Shown here piece by piece: positions 47,248-56,214 of a stretch of 64,000 nt of DNA (position 1 is the first letter of the stretch; every line of letters begins with the position of its first letter). This DNA is from Chloroflexus aurantiacus J-10-fl (GTDB lineage: Bacteria; Chloroflexota; Chloroflexia; Chloroflexales; Chloroflexaceae). Where the stretch lies: positions 2,976,001 through 3,040,000 of the forward strand of contig NC_010175.1 in assembly GCF_000018865.1 (NCBI RefSeq). Direction: 5' to 3'. The notes under the pieces were generated by a model that saw only the letters and a list, made by a program, of their open reading frames with translations, had not been told where the DNA came from and did no database searches. The position numbers were made by a program, and so were the translations under genes.

Positions 47248-47333
47248 CCTGGATCAGGTGTACTGTTCACATATCGGGAGATGGTCGTTCATAACGATCA
47301 GGTATCTCGCACGACGGGAACCGTTGCGCGTAC

Positions 47334-47365
47334 ACGTCACCCAGGATAAGACCGGGTGACGTTTT
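47334..47365 (+). terminator. Intrinsic terminator after the mrp operon
   Basis: ACGTCACCC (47334-47342) pairs with GGGTGACGT (47354-47362) and is followed by TTT. It separates the operon from the tRNA-Sec promoter. Confidence 0.8.
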
Positions 47366-47457
47366 GTCAATTCCCGCCAGGCCGTGTGGTCATCACCACG
47401 TTCAAAACCTCGATAGTGAATGTGCGCTACCTCCGACCTGCACGCTGCACCGCAGAG

Positions 47458-47486
47458 TTGACAACCCCCCTGGCTCACTCTACAAT
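47458..47486 (+). promoter_or_regulatory. Near-consensus promoter of tRNA-Sec
   Basis: TTGACA (47458-47463), 17-base spacer, TACAAT (47481-47486). A start site about seven bases downstream falls at 47493-47494, the first base of the tRNA. Confidence 0.85.
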
Positions 47487-47493
47487 CGCTGGT

Positions 47494-47587
47494 GAGAGCG
47501 CATGTGGCCCGGTGGCTGTCGCGGTCTTCAAAACCGTTGGGCGGAGTGACGAACTACGCCGGTGGGTTCGACTCCCACGCGCTCTCG
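47494..47587 (+). tRNA. selC: Selenocysteine tRNA (anticodon TCA)
   Basis: All tRNA-Sec hallmarks can be drawn. There is an 8-bp acceptor, GAGAGCGC with GCGCTCTC, plus a 5-bp T stem (GTGGG/CCCAC), a 13-bp stack. A 6-bp D stem, GTGGCC/GGCTGT, closes a four-base CGGT loop. The anticodon arm GCGGT-CTTCAAA-ACCGT reads UGA codons. A long variable arm contains GGCGGAGT...ACTACGCC. The discriminator is G; CCA is not encoded. It inserts selenocysteine at UGA with SelA, SelB and SelD, none of which are in the window. A consensus-like promoter sits directly upstream. Confidence 0.93.
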
Positions 47588-47827
47588 TGTGATAGACTTC
47601 ACGAGTTTCCTGGCGTTGTGTATCCGCAATCCCATAATGCGCCGGTATCGATGAAACCTCAAACATCCCGGCAGCATTCAACCGATCAGCGATTGCTTAA
47701 CGTTTGCAATCCCATCGCCTGATTGTATTTCAGTAGCGCTTGCTCATCGCCTTCGCCGGTAACCGTATGATAGACAGGGCGGAATTGTGAGCAAGTTGTA
47801 TGGCGTACACGCCTCTCTCCGCATACA

Positions 47828-49114
47828 ATGACACCGCTCAATCATGACGATTTTCAGGAACGCAGCGTCTGGCGTAACCGTCATTTTCTCTGTCTCTGGG
47901 GGGCAACGGCGATTAGCCAGCTGGGCACCCAAATCACCTTTCTCGGTCTGCCTATTCTCGCCGTTACCACCTTGAACGCTACGCCCCTCGAAACCAGTGT
48001 CCTGGCGATGCTTGGCTGGGTACCGATGGTAGTATTGGGCTTTGTGGCGGGCGCTATTGTAGATCGGAGCAAACGTCAACCCCTGTTGATCTGGTGTGAT
48101 ATTGCCCGGGCGTTGATCCTGATCACTATTCCTGTGGTCTACATGTCAGGTTGGCTCTCGATCTGGTATCTCTACGTGGTCGTTCTACTCAGCGGGGTAT
48201 TCACCACATTCTTTGATACCGCCTATCAGGCCTGGGTTCCAACTCTGGTTCCGCCAAAGCAGCTTGTGGCAGCAAATAGCGGTTTAGAAGTAGCTCAATC
48301 TGGAACACGAATTGTTGGTCCAAGCCTGGCAGGCGCATTGATAACGCTGCTGACCGCCCCCATCGCGATTATCCTGGATGCCCTCAGCTATCTCATTTCA
48401 GCCCTGTTTCTTTTTGGTATTCGCCATCAGGAAGCGCGATCTGACATAACCGCATCAAAACCACAACAACCACGCTCCCTGGGGATGGAGATTAAGGAAG
48501 GGCTGACCTACTTCTGGCGGCAGCCGCTCTTGCGCTCGATTCTGGGCTGTACGATGTTGATGAGTGTGGGTTGGGCTTTGGTGGAGGGTATTTTGCTGTT
48601 TTATATCATTCGCACCCTGGGGTTGGATGCCGGACTAACCGGTCTAATCTTCAGTGCAGGCAATGTGGGTCTTCTGATTGCTGCAACCTTAACGGGTCGT
48701 TTTGTCCGACACTGGGGGTTAGGGCCGACCCTCTCCGTAGCTCTCATTCTGCACGCTGTTGGTATCCTCCTGATGGCACTGGCACCATTGGCTCCATTAC
48801 CGTTGATCATCGCGGGATACCTGGTACGTGCACTGGGAGTAGTAGCCTACAACATCAGTCAGTTAACGATCCGCCAAAGCATCACTCCACCGTCTATGCT
48901 GGGACGAGTCACGGCAACGGCTCGGGTAATCGCCTGGGCCAGCATTCCGAGCGGTTTGTTGATCGGCGGTCTCCTGGCAACCTCCATCGGTTTACAGCCA
49001 ACCGTCTGGGCAGGAGCTATGCTTAGTTTCCTCGCTCTTCTTCCCCTTGCATTCGGGGGTGTGTGGCGGGTAAGGAGCCTGCCACCGCTCAGTACAGGTG
49101 AACTCGAGAGCTGA
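47828..49114 (+). CDS. MFS transporter (EntS/MFS_3-like)
   Basis: A 428-residue major facilitator with 12 predicted helices, starting RNRHFLCLWGATAISQLGTQ and showing the loop signature GAIVDRSKRQPLLIWCDIAR, then FDTAYQAWVPTLVPPKQLVA and NSGLEVAQSGTRIVGPSLAG, typical of the EntS-type exporter group. The substrate is unknown, possibly a drug or siderophore. ATG 47828 is the only reasonable start. TACAAT overlaps it (47823-47828), so no promoter can be assigned with confidence. It stands alone. Confidence 0.9.
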   Translation: MTPLNHDDFQERSVWRNRHFLCLWGATAISQLGTQITFLGLPILAVTTLNATPLETSVLAMLGWVPMVVLGFVAGAIVDRSKRQPLLIWCDIARALILITIPVVYMSGWLSIWYLYVVVLLSGVFTTFFDTAYQAWVPTLVPPKQLVAANSGLEVAQSGTRIVGPSLAGALITLLTAPIAIILDALSYLISALFLFGIRHQEARSDITASKPQQPRSLGMEIKEGLTYFWRQPLLRSILGCTMLMSVGWALVEGILLFYIIRTLGLDAGLTGLIFSAGNVGLLIAATLTGRFVRHWGLGPTLSVALILHAVGILLMALAPLAPLPLIIAGYLVRALGVVAYNISQLTIRQSITPPSMLGRVTATARVIAWASIPSGLLIGGLLATSIGLQPTVWAGAMLSFLALLPLAFGGVWRVRSLPPLSTGELES

Positions 49115-49297
49115 TTCCTGTTATGCACATGTGCCGTGGCACGTGGTTCGGTCTGGCGCCGAAGGATCGTACGGAAGGGTGACATTGATCAGCCCACGAC
49201 CGCTGTGTTACGCGGGGCACACGTCCAGTTGATGAAATAGCTCATACCATACGTACATCCCTTTGCCTCCCCTAACCGGCTGCGTTCCCAACCTATA

Positions 49298-49326
49298 TTG
49301 ACAATGTGCGTGGTGTCGTGTACAAT
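49298..49326 (+). promoter_or_regulatory. Consensus-like promoter of the TetR gene
   Basis: TTGACA (49298-49303), 17-base spacer, TACAAT (49321-49326). The palindromic operator begins two bases later and would cover the start site. Confidence 0.85.
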
Positions 49327-49327
49327 T

Positions 49328-49343
49328 GAGACCGAAAGGTCTC
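49328..49343. promoter_or_regulatory. TetR operator, copy 1
   Basis: GAGACC-GAAA-GGTCTC, a palindrome over the predicted transcription start of the TetR gene, matching the one at 49984. Binding here would block the gene's own promoter. Confidence 0.75.
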
Positions 49344-49362
49344 TTTTTTGACGGAGAAAGCT

Positions 49363-49959
49363 ATGCGGAAGGGGCAGGAGACCCGCGAGCGGGTCGTGGC
49401 ACAGGCGGCGGCGCTTTTCAATGTTTCAGGCTATGCCGGCACCGCGATCAGTGACATTATGGCAGCGACGGGGCTGGAGAAAGGAGGGATCTACCGGCAT
49501 TTCGAGAGTAAAGAGCAGCTTGCGCTGGCTGCGTTTGACTATGCTGCTGAGAAAGTCCGTGAGCGGTTCGCAGTTGGTCTGGCAGGGCACAAGCACACAG
49601 TGGATACGATCATCGCTTTTCTGGATGTCTTTCGTAGTTACGCTGAACGTCCACCGCTGGTCGGCGGCTGCCCGATACTCAACACTGCCATCGAGAGCGA
49701 TGATACCAACCCGATGTTACGTGAGCGGGTACGTGCCGTTATTGACGAGTGGCGCGAGACCATCCGAACGCTGGTACAGACCGGTATTGCCCGTGGCGAG
49801 ATTCGCCCGGAGGTTGACGCTGACCGGCTGGCACTGCTCATCATTGCGACGATGGAAGGAGCAGTGATGCTTGCCCGTATTCTGGAAACCGCCACGCCCT
49901 TAGAACATGCATATACACATCTTGCCACCTATATCACGCAGCAGGTGCGGTTGGCCTGA
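49363..49959 (+). CDS. TetR/AcrR-family transcriptional repressor
   Basis: A 198-residue regulator. The N-terminal helix-turn-helix is VSGYAGTAISDIMAATGLEK followed by GGIYRHFESKEQLAL, the TetR recognition block. The C-terminal ligand-binding domain contains PLVGGCPILNTAIESDDTNP, a pattern of the subgroup often found beside exporters and NADPH enzymes. ATG 49363 follows GGAG. It lies under a strong promoter with an overlapping palindrome and is followed by an exporter gene with the same palindrome upstream, so autoregulation and exporter control are likely. Confidence 0.92.
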   Translation: MRKGQETRERVVAQAAALFNVSGYAGTAISDIMAATGLEKGGIYRHFESKEQLALAAFDYAAEKVRERFAVGLAGHKHTVDTIIAFLDVFRSYAERPPLVGGCPILNTAIESDDTNPMLRERVRAVIDEWRETIRTLVQTGIARGEIRPEVDADRLALLIIATMEGAVMLARILETATPLEHAYTHLATYITQQVRLA

Positions 49960-49983
49960 TCTGCTCTTTTTTTGGTCTGTTTT

Positions 49984-49999
49984 GAGACCGAACGGTCTC
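49984..49999. promoter_or_regulatory. TetR operator, copy 2
   Basis: GAGACC-GAAC-GGTCTC, differing from copy 1 only in one loop base. It lies between the TetR gene and the DHA2 exporter, about 124 bases before the exporter start; no clear promoter could be read around it. Confidence 0.7.
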
Positions 50000-50122
50000 A
50001 TTGTGGCGCCGTCTGGCGAAAGGAGGAAACCCTGCTTCATCACGACATTGCGTCAATTCCAACCACTCTGATTCGCTCACGTTTCCATTCTCTATGCCGT
50101 GCAAACTGAGAAAGGCATTCTC

Positions 50123-51529
50123 ATGAACGACCCTACCATCCGTTCGCCCTGGCTCGTCTTCGCCATCACCTGTCTGGCCGTTTTTGCTGTGATGCTGGAC
50201 AGTCTGGTGCTCCTGGTCGCTTTCCAGGCGATCCAGGCCAGCTTCGCCTCTGTTGATGTGGCTCAACTGTCCTGGGTGTTGAACGCTTATACCATTGTCT
50301 ACGGTGCACTGCTCGTGCCTGCCGGTAGTCTGGCTGACCGGTTTGGACGGCGGCGTATGTTTTTGTTGGGAGCAATCATCTTTACGCTTGCATCCCTGCT
50401 TTGCGGGATGGCATCCGAGATTAACTGGCTGATAGGCTTTCGTGCGCTTCAAGCTCTCGGTGGCGCACTTCTCTCACCGGCGGCACTAGCCCTCGTGCTC
50501 GCCGCCTTCCCGATTGCCCGCCGCACGCTGGCAGTGTCGCTTTGGGGTGCGGTTGGTGCGCTCGCAGTTGTCGCCGGGCCGCCGCTTGGTTCATGGGTTG
50601 TGCAAGTCTTCGGCTGGCCGGGAATCTTCTTCCTCAATCTACCGATTGGGCTGCTGACAGTTGGTTTGGGCTGGCGAGTGATCGCCGAGTCACGCGACAT
50701 GTCTGCCGCCGGTTGGCCCGATCTGCTAGGTGTGGCCCTGCTCTGTCTGAGTGCCGGCCTGCTCACGGTTGGTCTGGTGCAAAGCGAGCATTGGGGATGG
50801 CAGTCCCCGGCAACCGTTACCGCCCTTTGCGCTGGTCTGGTCGTTCTCGGCCTGTTTCTCCGTCGTTCACAGCTCGTGGCACAACCGGCCCTTGATCTGC
50901 GGCTCTTCCACGAGCGCAATTTTCGGCTGGCGAACCTGGCGAATGTGCTTTTTGGCATTGCATTCACTGCGATGTTCTTTGGCTCGATCCAGTTTCTGAC
51001 CCGCGTCTGGGATTACAGTCTGCTCCAGGCCGGGCTGGCCATCACCCCTGGCCCCCTGATGGTGGTACTCGGCGCACCGCTGGCCGGTCGGCTGGCGACA
51101 CGCTGGGGGCAACGGATACTGCTCATTCCGGGGGGACTCTTCTACACTGCCGGGGCATTTCTGCTGCTGGTGGGAGCCGGATCATATCCTCAGTTCCTGT
51201 CGGTATGGCTACCCGCAATGTTGCTCTCCGGTTTGGGGGTTGCGCTCATCATTCCGCTCTTGAGCAGTGTAGCCGTTCAGCACTTGACGCCCGACCAGCT
51301 AGCCGGCGGGAGTGGGGTCTTCCAGGCGTTACGCCAATTCGCCAGTGTTATCGGGGTCACTCTGAGTGTACTTCTGCTCGGTGCCACGCCTGCCACTGCT
51401 CAGGCTTTCACACCGATCTTTGCCCTGATGATGGCTGGTGGTTTGGGGGTGACGCTGATGAGCTTTGGTCTGGCGACCGCGCCGCAGCCCGTGATCGTAC
51501 CCGCCGCTGTCCAGCCCACCGAACTGTAA
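50123..51529 (+). CDS. DHA2-type MFS drug exporter
   Basis: A 468-residue transporter with 14 predicted helices, as in EmrB/QacA proteins. Motifs include DSLVLLVAFQAIQASF in the first helix, WVLNAYTIVYGALLVPAGSL, ADRFGRRRMFLLG (motif A) and motif C-like VVAGPPLGSWVVQVFGW. The first helix keeps an acidic Asp at the usual proton-coupling position. ATG 50123 has AAAGG seven bases upstream. Its place after the TetR gene and the shared operator suggests induction by a toxic compound. Confidence 0.92.
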   Translation: MNDPTIRSPWLVFAITCLAVFAVMLDSLVLLVAFQAIQASFASVDVAQLSWVLNAYTIVYGALLVPAGSLADRFGRRRMFLLGAIIFTLASLLCGMASEINWLIGFRALQALGGALLSPAALALVLAAFPIARRTLAVSLWGAVGALAVVAGPPLGSWVVQVFGWPGIFFLNLPIGLLTVGLGWRVIAESRDMSAAGWPDLLGVALLCLSAGLLTVGLVQSEHWGWQSPATVTALCAGLVVLGLFLRRSQLVAQPALDLRLFHERNFRLANLANVLFGIAFTAMFFGSIQFLTRVWDYSLLQAGLAITPGPLMVVLGAPLAGRLATRWGQRILLIPGGLFYTAGAFLLLVGAGSYPQFLSVWLPAMLLSGLGVALIIPLLSSVAVQHLTPDQLAGGSGVFQALRQFASVIGVTLSVLLLGATPATAQAFTPIFALMMAGGLGVTLMSFGLATAPQPVIVPAAVQPTEL

Positions 51530-51583
51530 CGAGGATTGTTGTACAGCACGTCTGCTGTGCGACCACATTGTGGAGATATTTTT

Positions 51584-52120
51584 ATGAATGCTACTCAAAT
51601 CTTCGGCTTGCAAGTCATCCTTAGCCTGGTCACCTATGCGCTGATCGCTCGCTGGTACATCGTCCCGCGTCTGGCAGGGCTGGAACTTACGGCAGCGCTG
51701 ACCCCGCTCCTTCTCTTTCACACCCTCCGCACGATTGGCCTGGTCTTCCTGGTACCTGGTGTGACCGACACGCTTCCCGCTGCCTTCGCGATACCGGGCG
51801 CATATGGCGACCTGATCACCGTTGGGCTGGCATTTCTCGCTCTGGTCGCGATCCGATTGCGCTGGCGTCGTGCACTTATCCTCGTCTGGCTCTTTTCACT
51901 GGTTGGGCTGCTCGATTTCGTTAATGCCTTTGCCCAGGGGATATGGAATGACATTGCGGCGCAATACGCGCTTGGGCCGGGCTGGTTCATCCCGACCTTC
52001 ACTGTCCCGGCCTTCGTTGTTACCCACATGATCGTGATCTGGCTCCTTGTCACACGTGGCGCCACTTATCACGCCGTTGGTTCGTCTGTTCACCTTACCC
52101 CCCAAAAGGAACTCGCATGA
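51584..52120 (+). CDS. Small integral membrane protein of unknown function
   Basis: A 178-residue protein with about five hydrophobic helices: IFGLQVILSLVTYALIARWY, LTAALTPLLLFHTLRTIGLV, GDLITVGLAFLALVAIRL, ALILVWLFSLVGLLDFVNAF and a final PAFVVTHMIVIWLLVTRG. I do not recognise the family. GGAG lies nine bases before ATG 51584. It begins 54 bases after the exporter with no terminator seen, so it is probably the third gene of the TetR-controlled unit. Confidence 0.8.
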   Translation: MNATQIFGLQVILSLVTYALIARWYIVPRLAGLELTAALTPLLLFHTLRTIGLVFLVPGVTDTLPAAFAIPGAYGDLITVGLAFLALVAIRLRWRRALILVWLFSLVGLLDFVNAFAQGIWNDIAAQYALGPGWFIPTFTVPAFVVTHMIVIWLLVTRGATYHAVGSSVHLTPQKELA

Positions 52121-52914
52121 TGAACGACTGCCAGGCAGATCGGTCACAGTGGAATGCGACTGGTTTGTTCAGGAGAGAACCGATCACCTGGTTGCCCACG
52201 TGACCGGCTGAGAGCAGTAGGGGCACGGCAGGCCATGCCCCTACTCTTACATCACATCTGGCTTAATAGTCATAGAACGCTATCTACCATCACCCTCACA
52301 CGGCATCCTTGAGCGATCCGCTGCGGTGCACGAGCGTGGGAATACTCCCCGAGAGCATGAGTCTCCGGCTCGTCCACCATCTGGTACACCACGTGCTACT
52401 GTCCCACATGCGCTGGAGGCGGGAGTCAATGGTTCAGCGCGGTTCAGCAATGCATGCAGTTCCGGGTGATACGCGAGCCGGAGGCTCGCGATCTCAGGGG
52501 AAACCTACCGGTCTTGTGTACGACGGTGCTCAGGTGGAGCGTCGAAGTGACGTTGGTTTGAGGTTTATGAACGCTCTTACACCAGACTGGAAATGTTGCA
52601 GCACAACCTGCATTGGTCTTGTCAGATGCCAGCAGGGATTGTCCTGACCACACCCCACCAGGCATCATCCCAAGACACACCAGCACGGCTCTGGTTTCGT
52701 ATGCCTGCATTTGGTGTGTCCCTCAGAAACAAAAAAATGTGCACTTCCTCTGAAACAATCATCCCCGCTCCTCTACTCTGGTGGGAGAGGAGCGGGGGCA
52801 TGGGGTGAGGTGAGGGGCTGATCCGCAATCATCGAACCGATACTCACCCAAATCACACCAACTGCTCCTACCATCCCACCACCCTGCACAGCTCTCCAGT
52901 ACTTCTACTTCCTG
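52121..52914. other. Intergenic DNA with degraded repeats and a 12-bp hairpin
   Basis: About 800 bases without a convincing gene. It contains the phrase CACGGCAGGCCATGCCCCTA, a CCCGAGAGCATGAGTCTCCG motif, the inverted pair GAGCCGGAGGCTC (about 52473), and a stem CCCCGCTCCTCT (52763-52774) with AGAGGAGCGGGG (52786-52797). That stem nearly copies the one at 20629-20659. Short open frames here have no family or start-site support. Confidence 0.5.
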
Positions 52915-53028
52915 CCTTCTCACTCCTATCTTCTATCTTCTATCTTCTATCTCCTATTTTCTATCTTCTATCTCCTATTTTCTATCTTCTATCTCCTATC
53001 TCCTCTCCCTCCACATCATCCCTTATCC
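52915..53028 (+). repeat. G-free pyrimidine-rich tract with 7-bp repeats, second copy
   Basis: There are 114 plus-strand bases without G, built mainly of CTATCTT, CTATCTC and CTATTTT heptamers, closely like 29583-29764. It runs into the 3' end of the small gene at 53016, so that gene's transcript tail would be purine-rich. Confidence 0.8.
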
Positions 53029-53315
53029 GCATCATTGGTTGCGAGCCGATTGGCGGCAGCCACAATTTGCTGGAGGTAATGCTGCCAGTGCTGTTGATTG
53101 GCTCTTGTCAGGCGTCGTACTGCGGCCAGATCACCTGCCTCACCGGCTTCAACTGCTGAGGCGAGCGATTCCTGAAATGCGCGAGCCAGATCGGCAACTG
53201 CCCGGCGCAATTCGGCATTGAGCGCCCGTTGTCGCTCAAGCTGCTCGTAGAGCCACTCGTTCAGACGAATCTGTTCCTCTAACTGTTCGCGCAGCCGTTG
53301 CTCGACCGGTGTCAT
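53016..53315 (-). CDS. Small coiled-coil protein
   Basis: A 99-residue, highly charged, Glu/Arg/Gln/Leu-rich protein: VEQRLREQLEEQIRLNEWLY, EQLERQRALNAELRRAVADL and a C-terminal ANQQHWQHYLQQIVAAANRL. Heptad-like spacing of Leu suggests a coiled coil through residues 5-55. There is no known domain and no Cys. GAGGTGAT lies before ATG 53315, which supports it as a true gene. It sits between a tRNA-Ser gene (upstream on the same strand) and a pyrimidine tract. Confidence 0.65.
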   Translation of the reverse strand: MTPVEQRLREQLEEQIRLNEWLYEQLERQRALNAELRRAVADLARAFQESLASAVEAGEAGDLAAVRRLTRANQQHWQHYLQQIVAAANRLATNDADKG

Positions 53316-53371
53316 ACATCACCTCAAGAATCGGTGCGCCCAACCTGATAACAGGTCGGGCGCCGGTATGT

Positions 53372-53461
53372 TGGCGGGGAGAGTGAGATTCGAACTCACG
53401 AGGGCTTATTAGGCCCTACCCGTTTTCGAACGGGCACGTTCAACCACTCCGTCATCTCCCC
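53372..53461 (-). tRNA. tRNA-Ser (anticodon CGA)
   Basis: On the minus strand the acceptor GGGGAGA pairs with TCTCCCC, the anticodon arm CCCGTTCGAAAACGGG gives CGA, and the long variable arm TAGGGCCTAATAAGCCCTC is typical of tRNA-Ser. The discriminator is G and CCA is encoded. Confidence 0.95.
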
Positions 53462-53534
53462 GTGCCACGTCATGTCATCGCCTATTATAATGGGCTGTTC
53501 GGATCTGTGCAAGTCAGGCAGGACTGGCAGGTAA

Positions 53535-55307
53535 TCACACGCGCTTGATCACGACCATGGTCATATCATCGGTTTGGGGCGTATCGCCGGTAAATTCGCG
53601 CACTGCGGCAAGTACAGCATCAACGATGTCACCCGGTGCATGCTGATGAGAGGCGCGCAAGACTGCCGCCAACCGCTCATCGCCGAAGAGATCGCGTTGT
53701 GGGTTCATTGCCTCGGTGATACCATCGGTGTAGAACAGCAAAATATCACCGGGGTCAAGCACAATCTCGCCCGGTACGAAGTGCGGATCCGGGATAATCC
53801 CCAGGACAATGCCCTGGGCGGCGAGGGGGATGACCTGACCGGTTGCCTGACGGTAGAGGAGTGGATAGTTGTGACCGCCGTTAGCGTAGGTAACGCGACC
53901 GGTAGCCGGATCGATGAGCGCATAAAAGCAGGTGACGAACAATCCTGCGCGCGAGTCGGCCAGGATCAGGCGATTGGCTCGCTCCAGGACAGCAACCGGC
54001 GAACGTCCATCAATGGCGCTGGCGCGCAAGAGTGTGCGTGAGAGGGCCATGAAGAGGGCGGCTGGCACGCCTTTATCAGTTACATCAGCGATGACAACCC
54101 CAAAACGAGACTGACCATCAGGTGTGGTAGCCGGTATCTCAATAAAATCGTAGAAGTCGCCACCAACCTGACGGGCCGCCTGGTAAAACGCCTCAATCTG
54201 GAGGCCGGGTACAAATGGACAACAATCGGGTAAGAAACTGGCCTGGATTTCACTTGCCAGATCGAGTTCCCGTTCGAGACGCTGACGGGCCAATGCTTCT
54301 TGATACAGGCGCTCACGATCAATCATCTGAGCCAGTTGGCTGGCGAGCAGCCCAAGCAGCTCGGCTTCACTGTCGAGAAAACTGCGCGGATTGATGGTAT
54401 TCACCATGAGCAAGCCAATTTGCACACCACCAAGTTCGACCGGTGCCAGCAGGTGACCTTGAAAACTCTGGCGCCGCAGCAAAATGGGCAGGCGCATCAG
54501 CGCATCTGCGGCTAGCTGTGAGCTTCGTTCCGGGAGATACCACAGATGCGGGTGGTTCTCATCAAGAATCAGCGGCCATGCGCTAACGGTGGGCAATTCC
54601 CAGCCGTGGCATGCGCGTAGAAGTGCCCGTCCACCTGCTTCATCGGCTTCGATAAACGCACAGGCATCAGCGTCCAGCAAGCGTGCACCGATCCGTACCA
54701 GCCGTTGAATCGTCGGTTCGAGGTCATCCGTCACCAGCAGCTCCTGGGAAAGAGAAAGCAGCGCGCGCCGTTCCTGCACACGGCGCACGCTGAACTCTTC
54801 GTAGAGGTGAGCACGGGCAATAGCTGTACCTAACAGATCACCGATGGCTGCGATGAGCTGCTGATCAACAGCTTCCAGTTTGGCCCATTGGGTCGTCGCC
54901 AGATTAAGAATACCCACCGGGCGAGAGCTATCACGTAACTCAACCGAAATATGGTGTGTCAGACCCCGCTTGTCGCCAACAGCACCGCGCAATCGTGAGC
55001 ACGGCATAAGTATCGGTTCCTGGCGGATCTGGCCGGTACGACAGGCTTCCTGGCATACACATTCACCCTGCCAGATCGTTCCGGGATAGGTCAAGGCCGG
55101 TGGCAATCGCTGGCGCGCTGCCAGAATAAACTGATCACCTTCATCACGGAGATAGATCCAGCCGGCTTCCTGGCCGGTCAACTCAAGAATATGGATGAGT
55201 GCTGCGTCAAGCGCCGACCGCAGGTTCAGCGTTTGGTTCAGTGTTTGGGCCAGCAATCGCAACGCAGACCATTCAGCGATACGGTTTTGTCGTTCCGAAG
55301 ACGGCAT
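53535..55307 (-). CDS. GAF-GAF-SpoIIE (RsbU-like) serine phosphatase
   Basis: A 590-residue regulator. Two GAF sensor domains (about 15-175 and 190-340) are joined by helices to a PP2C/SpoIIE domain with QVGGDFYDFIEI, FGVVIADVTDKGVPAALFMA, YANGGHNYPLLYR, LLFYTDGITEAMNPQRDLFG and TDDMTMVVIKRV, all metal-site motifs present. The first GAF carries GECVCQEACRTGQ and MPCSR, a Cys cluster that might hold a cofactor. Such enzymes reset anti-sigma or anti-anti-sigma switches. ATG 55307 follows GGTGGA. No partner STAS or kinase gene is nearby. Confidence 0.92.
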   Translation of the reverse strand: MPSSERQNRIAEWSALRLLAQTLNQTLNLRSALDAALIHILELTGQEAGWIYLRDEGDQFILAARQRLPPALTYPGTIWQGECVCQEACRTGQIRQEPILMPCSRLRGAVGDKRGLTHHISVELRDSSRPVGILNLATTQWAKLEAVDQQLIAAIGDLLGTAIARAHLYEEFSVRRVQERRALLSLSQELLVTDDLEPTIQRLVRIGARLLDADACAFIEADEAGGRALLRACHGWELPTVSAWPLILDENHPHLWYLPERSSQLAADALMRLPILLRRQSFQGHLLAPVELGGVQIGLLMVNTINPRSFLDSEAELLGLLASQLAQMIDRERLYQEALARQRLERELDLASEIQASFLPDCCPFVPGLQIEAFYQAARQVGGDFYDFIEIPATTPDGQSRFGVVIADVTDKGVPAALFMALSRTLLRASAIDGRSPVAVLERANRLILADSRAGLFVTCFYALIDPATGRVTYANGGHNYPLLYRQATGQVIPLAAQGIVLGIIPDPHFVPGEIVLDPGDILLFYTDGITEAMNPQRDLFGDERLAAVLRASHQHAPGDIVDAVLAAVREFTGDTPQTDDMTMVVIKRV

Positions 55308-55560
55308 AAAAATCCACCGGAAGTTATGAATCCGCACAGATTAGCAAACACATGTCATTGAAGAGGCGTGAATGTAACTGCGATTGATGGTTATTCCGGA
55401 AAATAACGACTGCTGACGGTGAAGAAAGAAGAAAGCGATTACCAATCGTTGTTGGTATACCTGGCTGCGCGCCAGGTCAGATCGAACACTCTCTCTCAAA
55501 CCAACAACAACGACTGGTAATCAATTCGTGAAATACATCAAGCAGCGCATGGGCCAATCA

Positions 55561-56214
55561 TCACTTCCTCTTGCGACTGATCGACACGCCGTCGCGCAAT
55601 GGAATAATCACCGACTCCAGCAGTGGGTGTTCCATAATTGCACGGTTGAAACGTTGAATGCCGCGTACCAGCGGTGAAGCGTCTTCTTCGAGCACCTGAG
55701 CGCTGCACAAGACATTGTCTGCGATCAAAACACCACCCGGACTGAGCAATGATACACACAACTCAAGCGCCTGCAGGGCCTGTTCATCGTTCGATGAATT
55801 ACGCAGAATGTCGAGGAAAATGAGATCGAACTCTTGACGGAGTGACGGCAACAGCTCGCGCCATTCGCCCAGATGAATGGTAATCAAATCGCGCATGCCG
55901 GCGGCTTCAATCACCTCACTGGCAAGTTTGACTCGCTCAGGATTCCGTTCAATAGCGGTCATCTTGCCACCGGTCTGACGAAGTGCCTTCATAATGTAAA
56001 TGGCGGCGTACCCAGTGGTAATACCAACCTCCAGCGCATGACGGGCGTTCATCATCAGCGCTTGCAGGTAAAGAAATTGCCCCTGTACCGGCCCAACCAG
56101 CGATAAACCTTGCTGTCTGGCACGTGCTTCAAGATTAGCCAACACCTCATCGCGCGGCGGCATCAGGTCGTGCAGATAGTCTTCGATTGCAATATTCGTG
56201 ATATCGTAGCGCAT
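55561..56214 (-). CDS. O-methyltransferase-like SAM-dependent methyltransferase
   Basis: A 217-residue class I methyltransferase resembling the caffeoyl-CoA O-methyltransferase group (COG4122). The SAM loop reads ALEVGITTGYAAIYIMKAL, followed by MTAIERNPERVKLASEVIEA (ribose-binding acidic residue) and FDLIFLDILRNSSNDEQALQ, with the metal-type Asp, then SPGGVLIADNVL. The loop has EVGITTGYA, common in this group. GAGGAG lies six bases before ATG 56214. The substrate is unknown. Divergent from the ANTAR regulator. Confidence 0.88.
   Translation of the reverse strand: MRYDITNIAIEDYLHDLMPPRDEVLANLEARARQQGLSLVGPVQGQFLYLQALMMNARHALEVGITTGYAAIYIMKALRQTGGKMTAIERNPERVKLASEVIEAAGMRDLITIHLGEWRELLPSLRQEFDLIFLDILRNSSNDEQALQALELCVSLLSPGGVLIADNVLCSAQVLEEDASPLVRGIQRFNRAIMEHPLLESVIIPLRDGVSISRKRK

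Noticed and set aside
47823-47828. TACAAT just at the start of the MFS gene taken as its -10 box
   Set aside because: It overlaps the ATG itself, so transcription would begin inside the gene; no -35 at proper distance.
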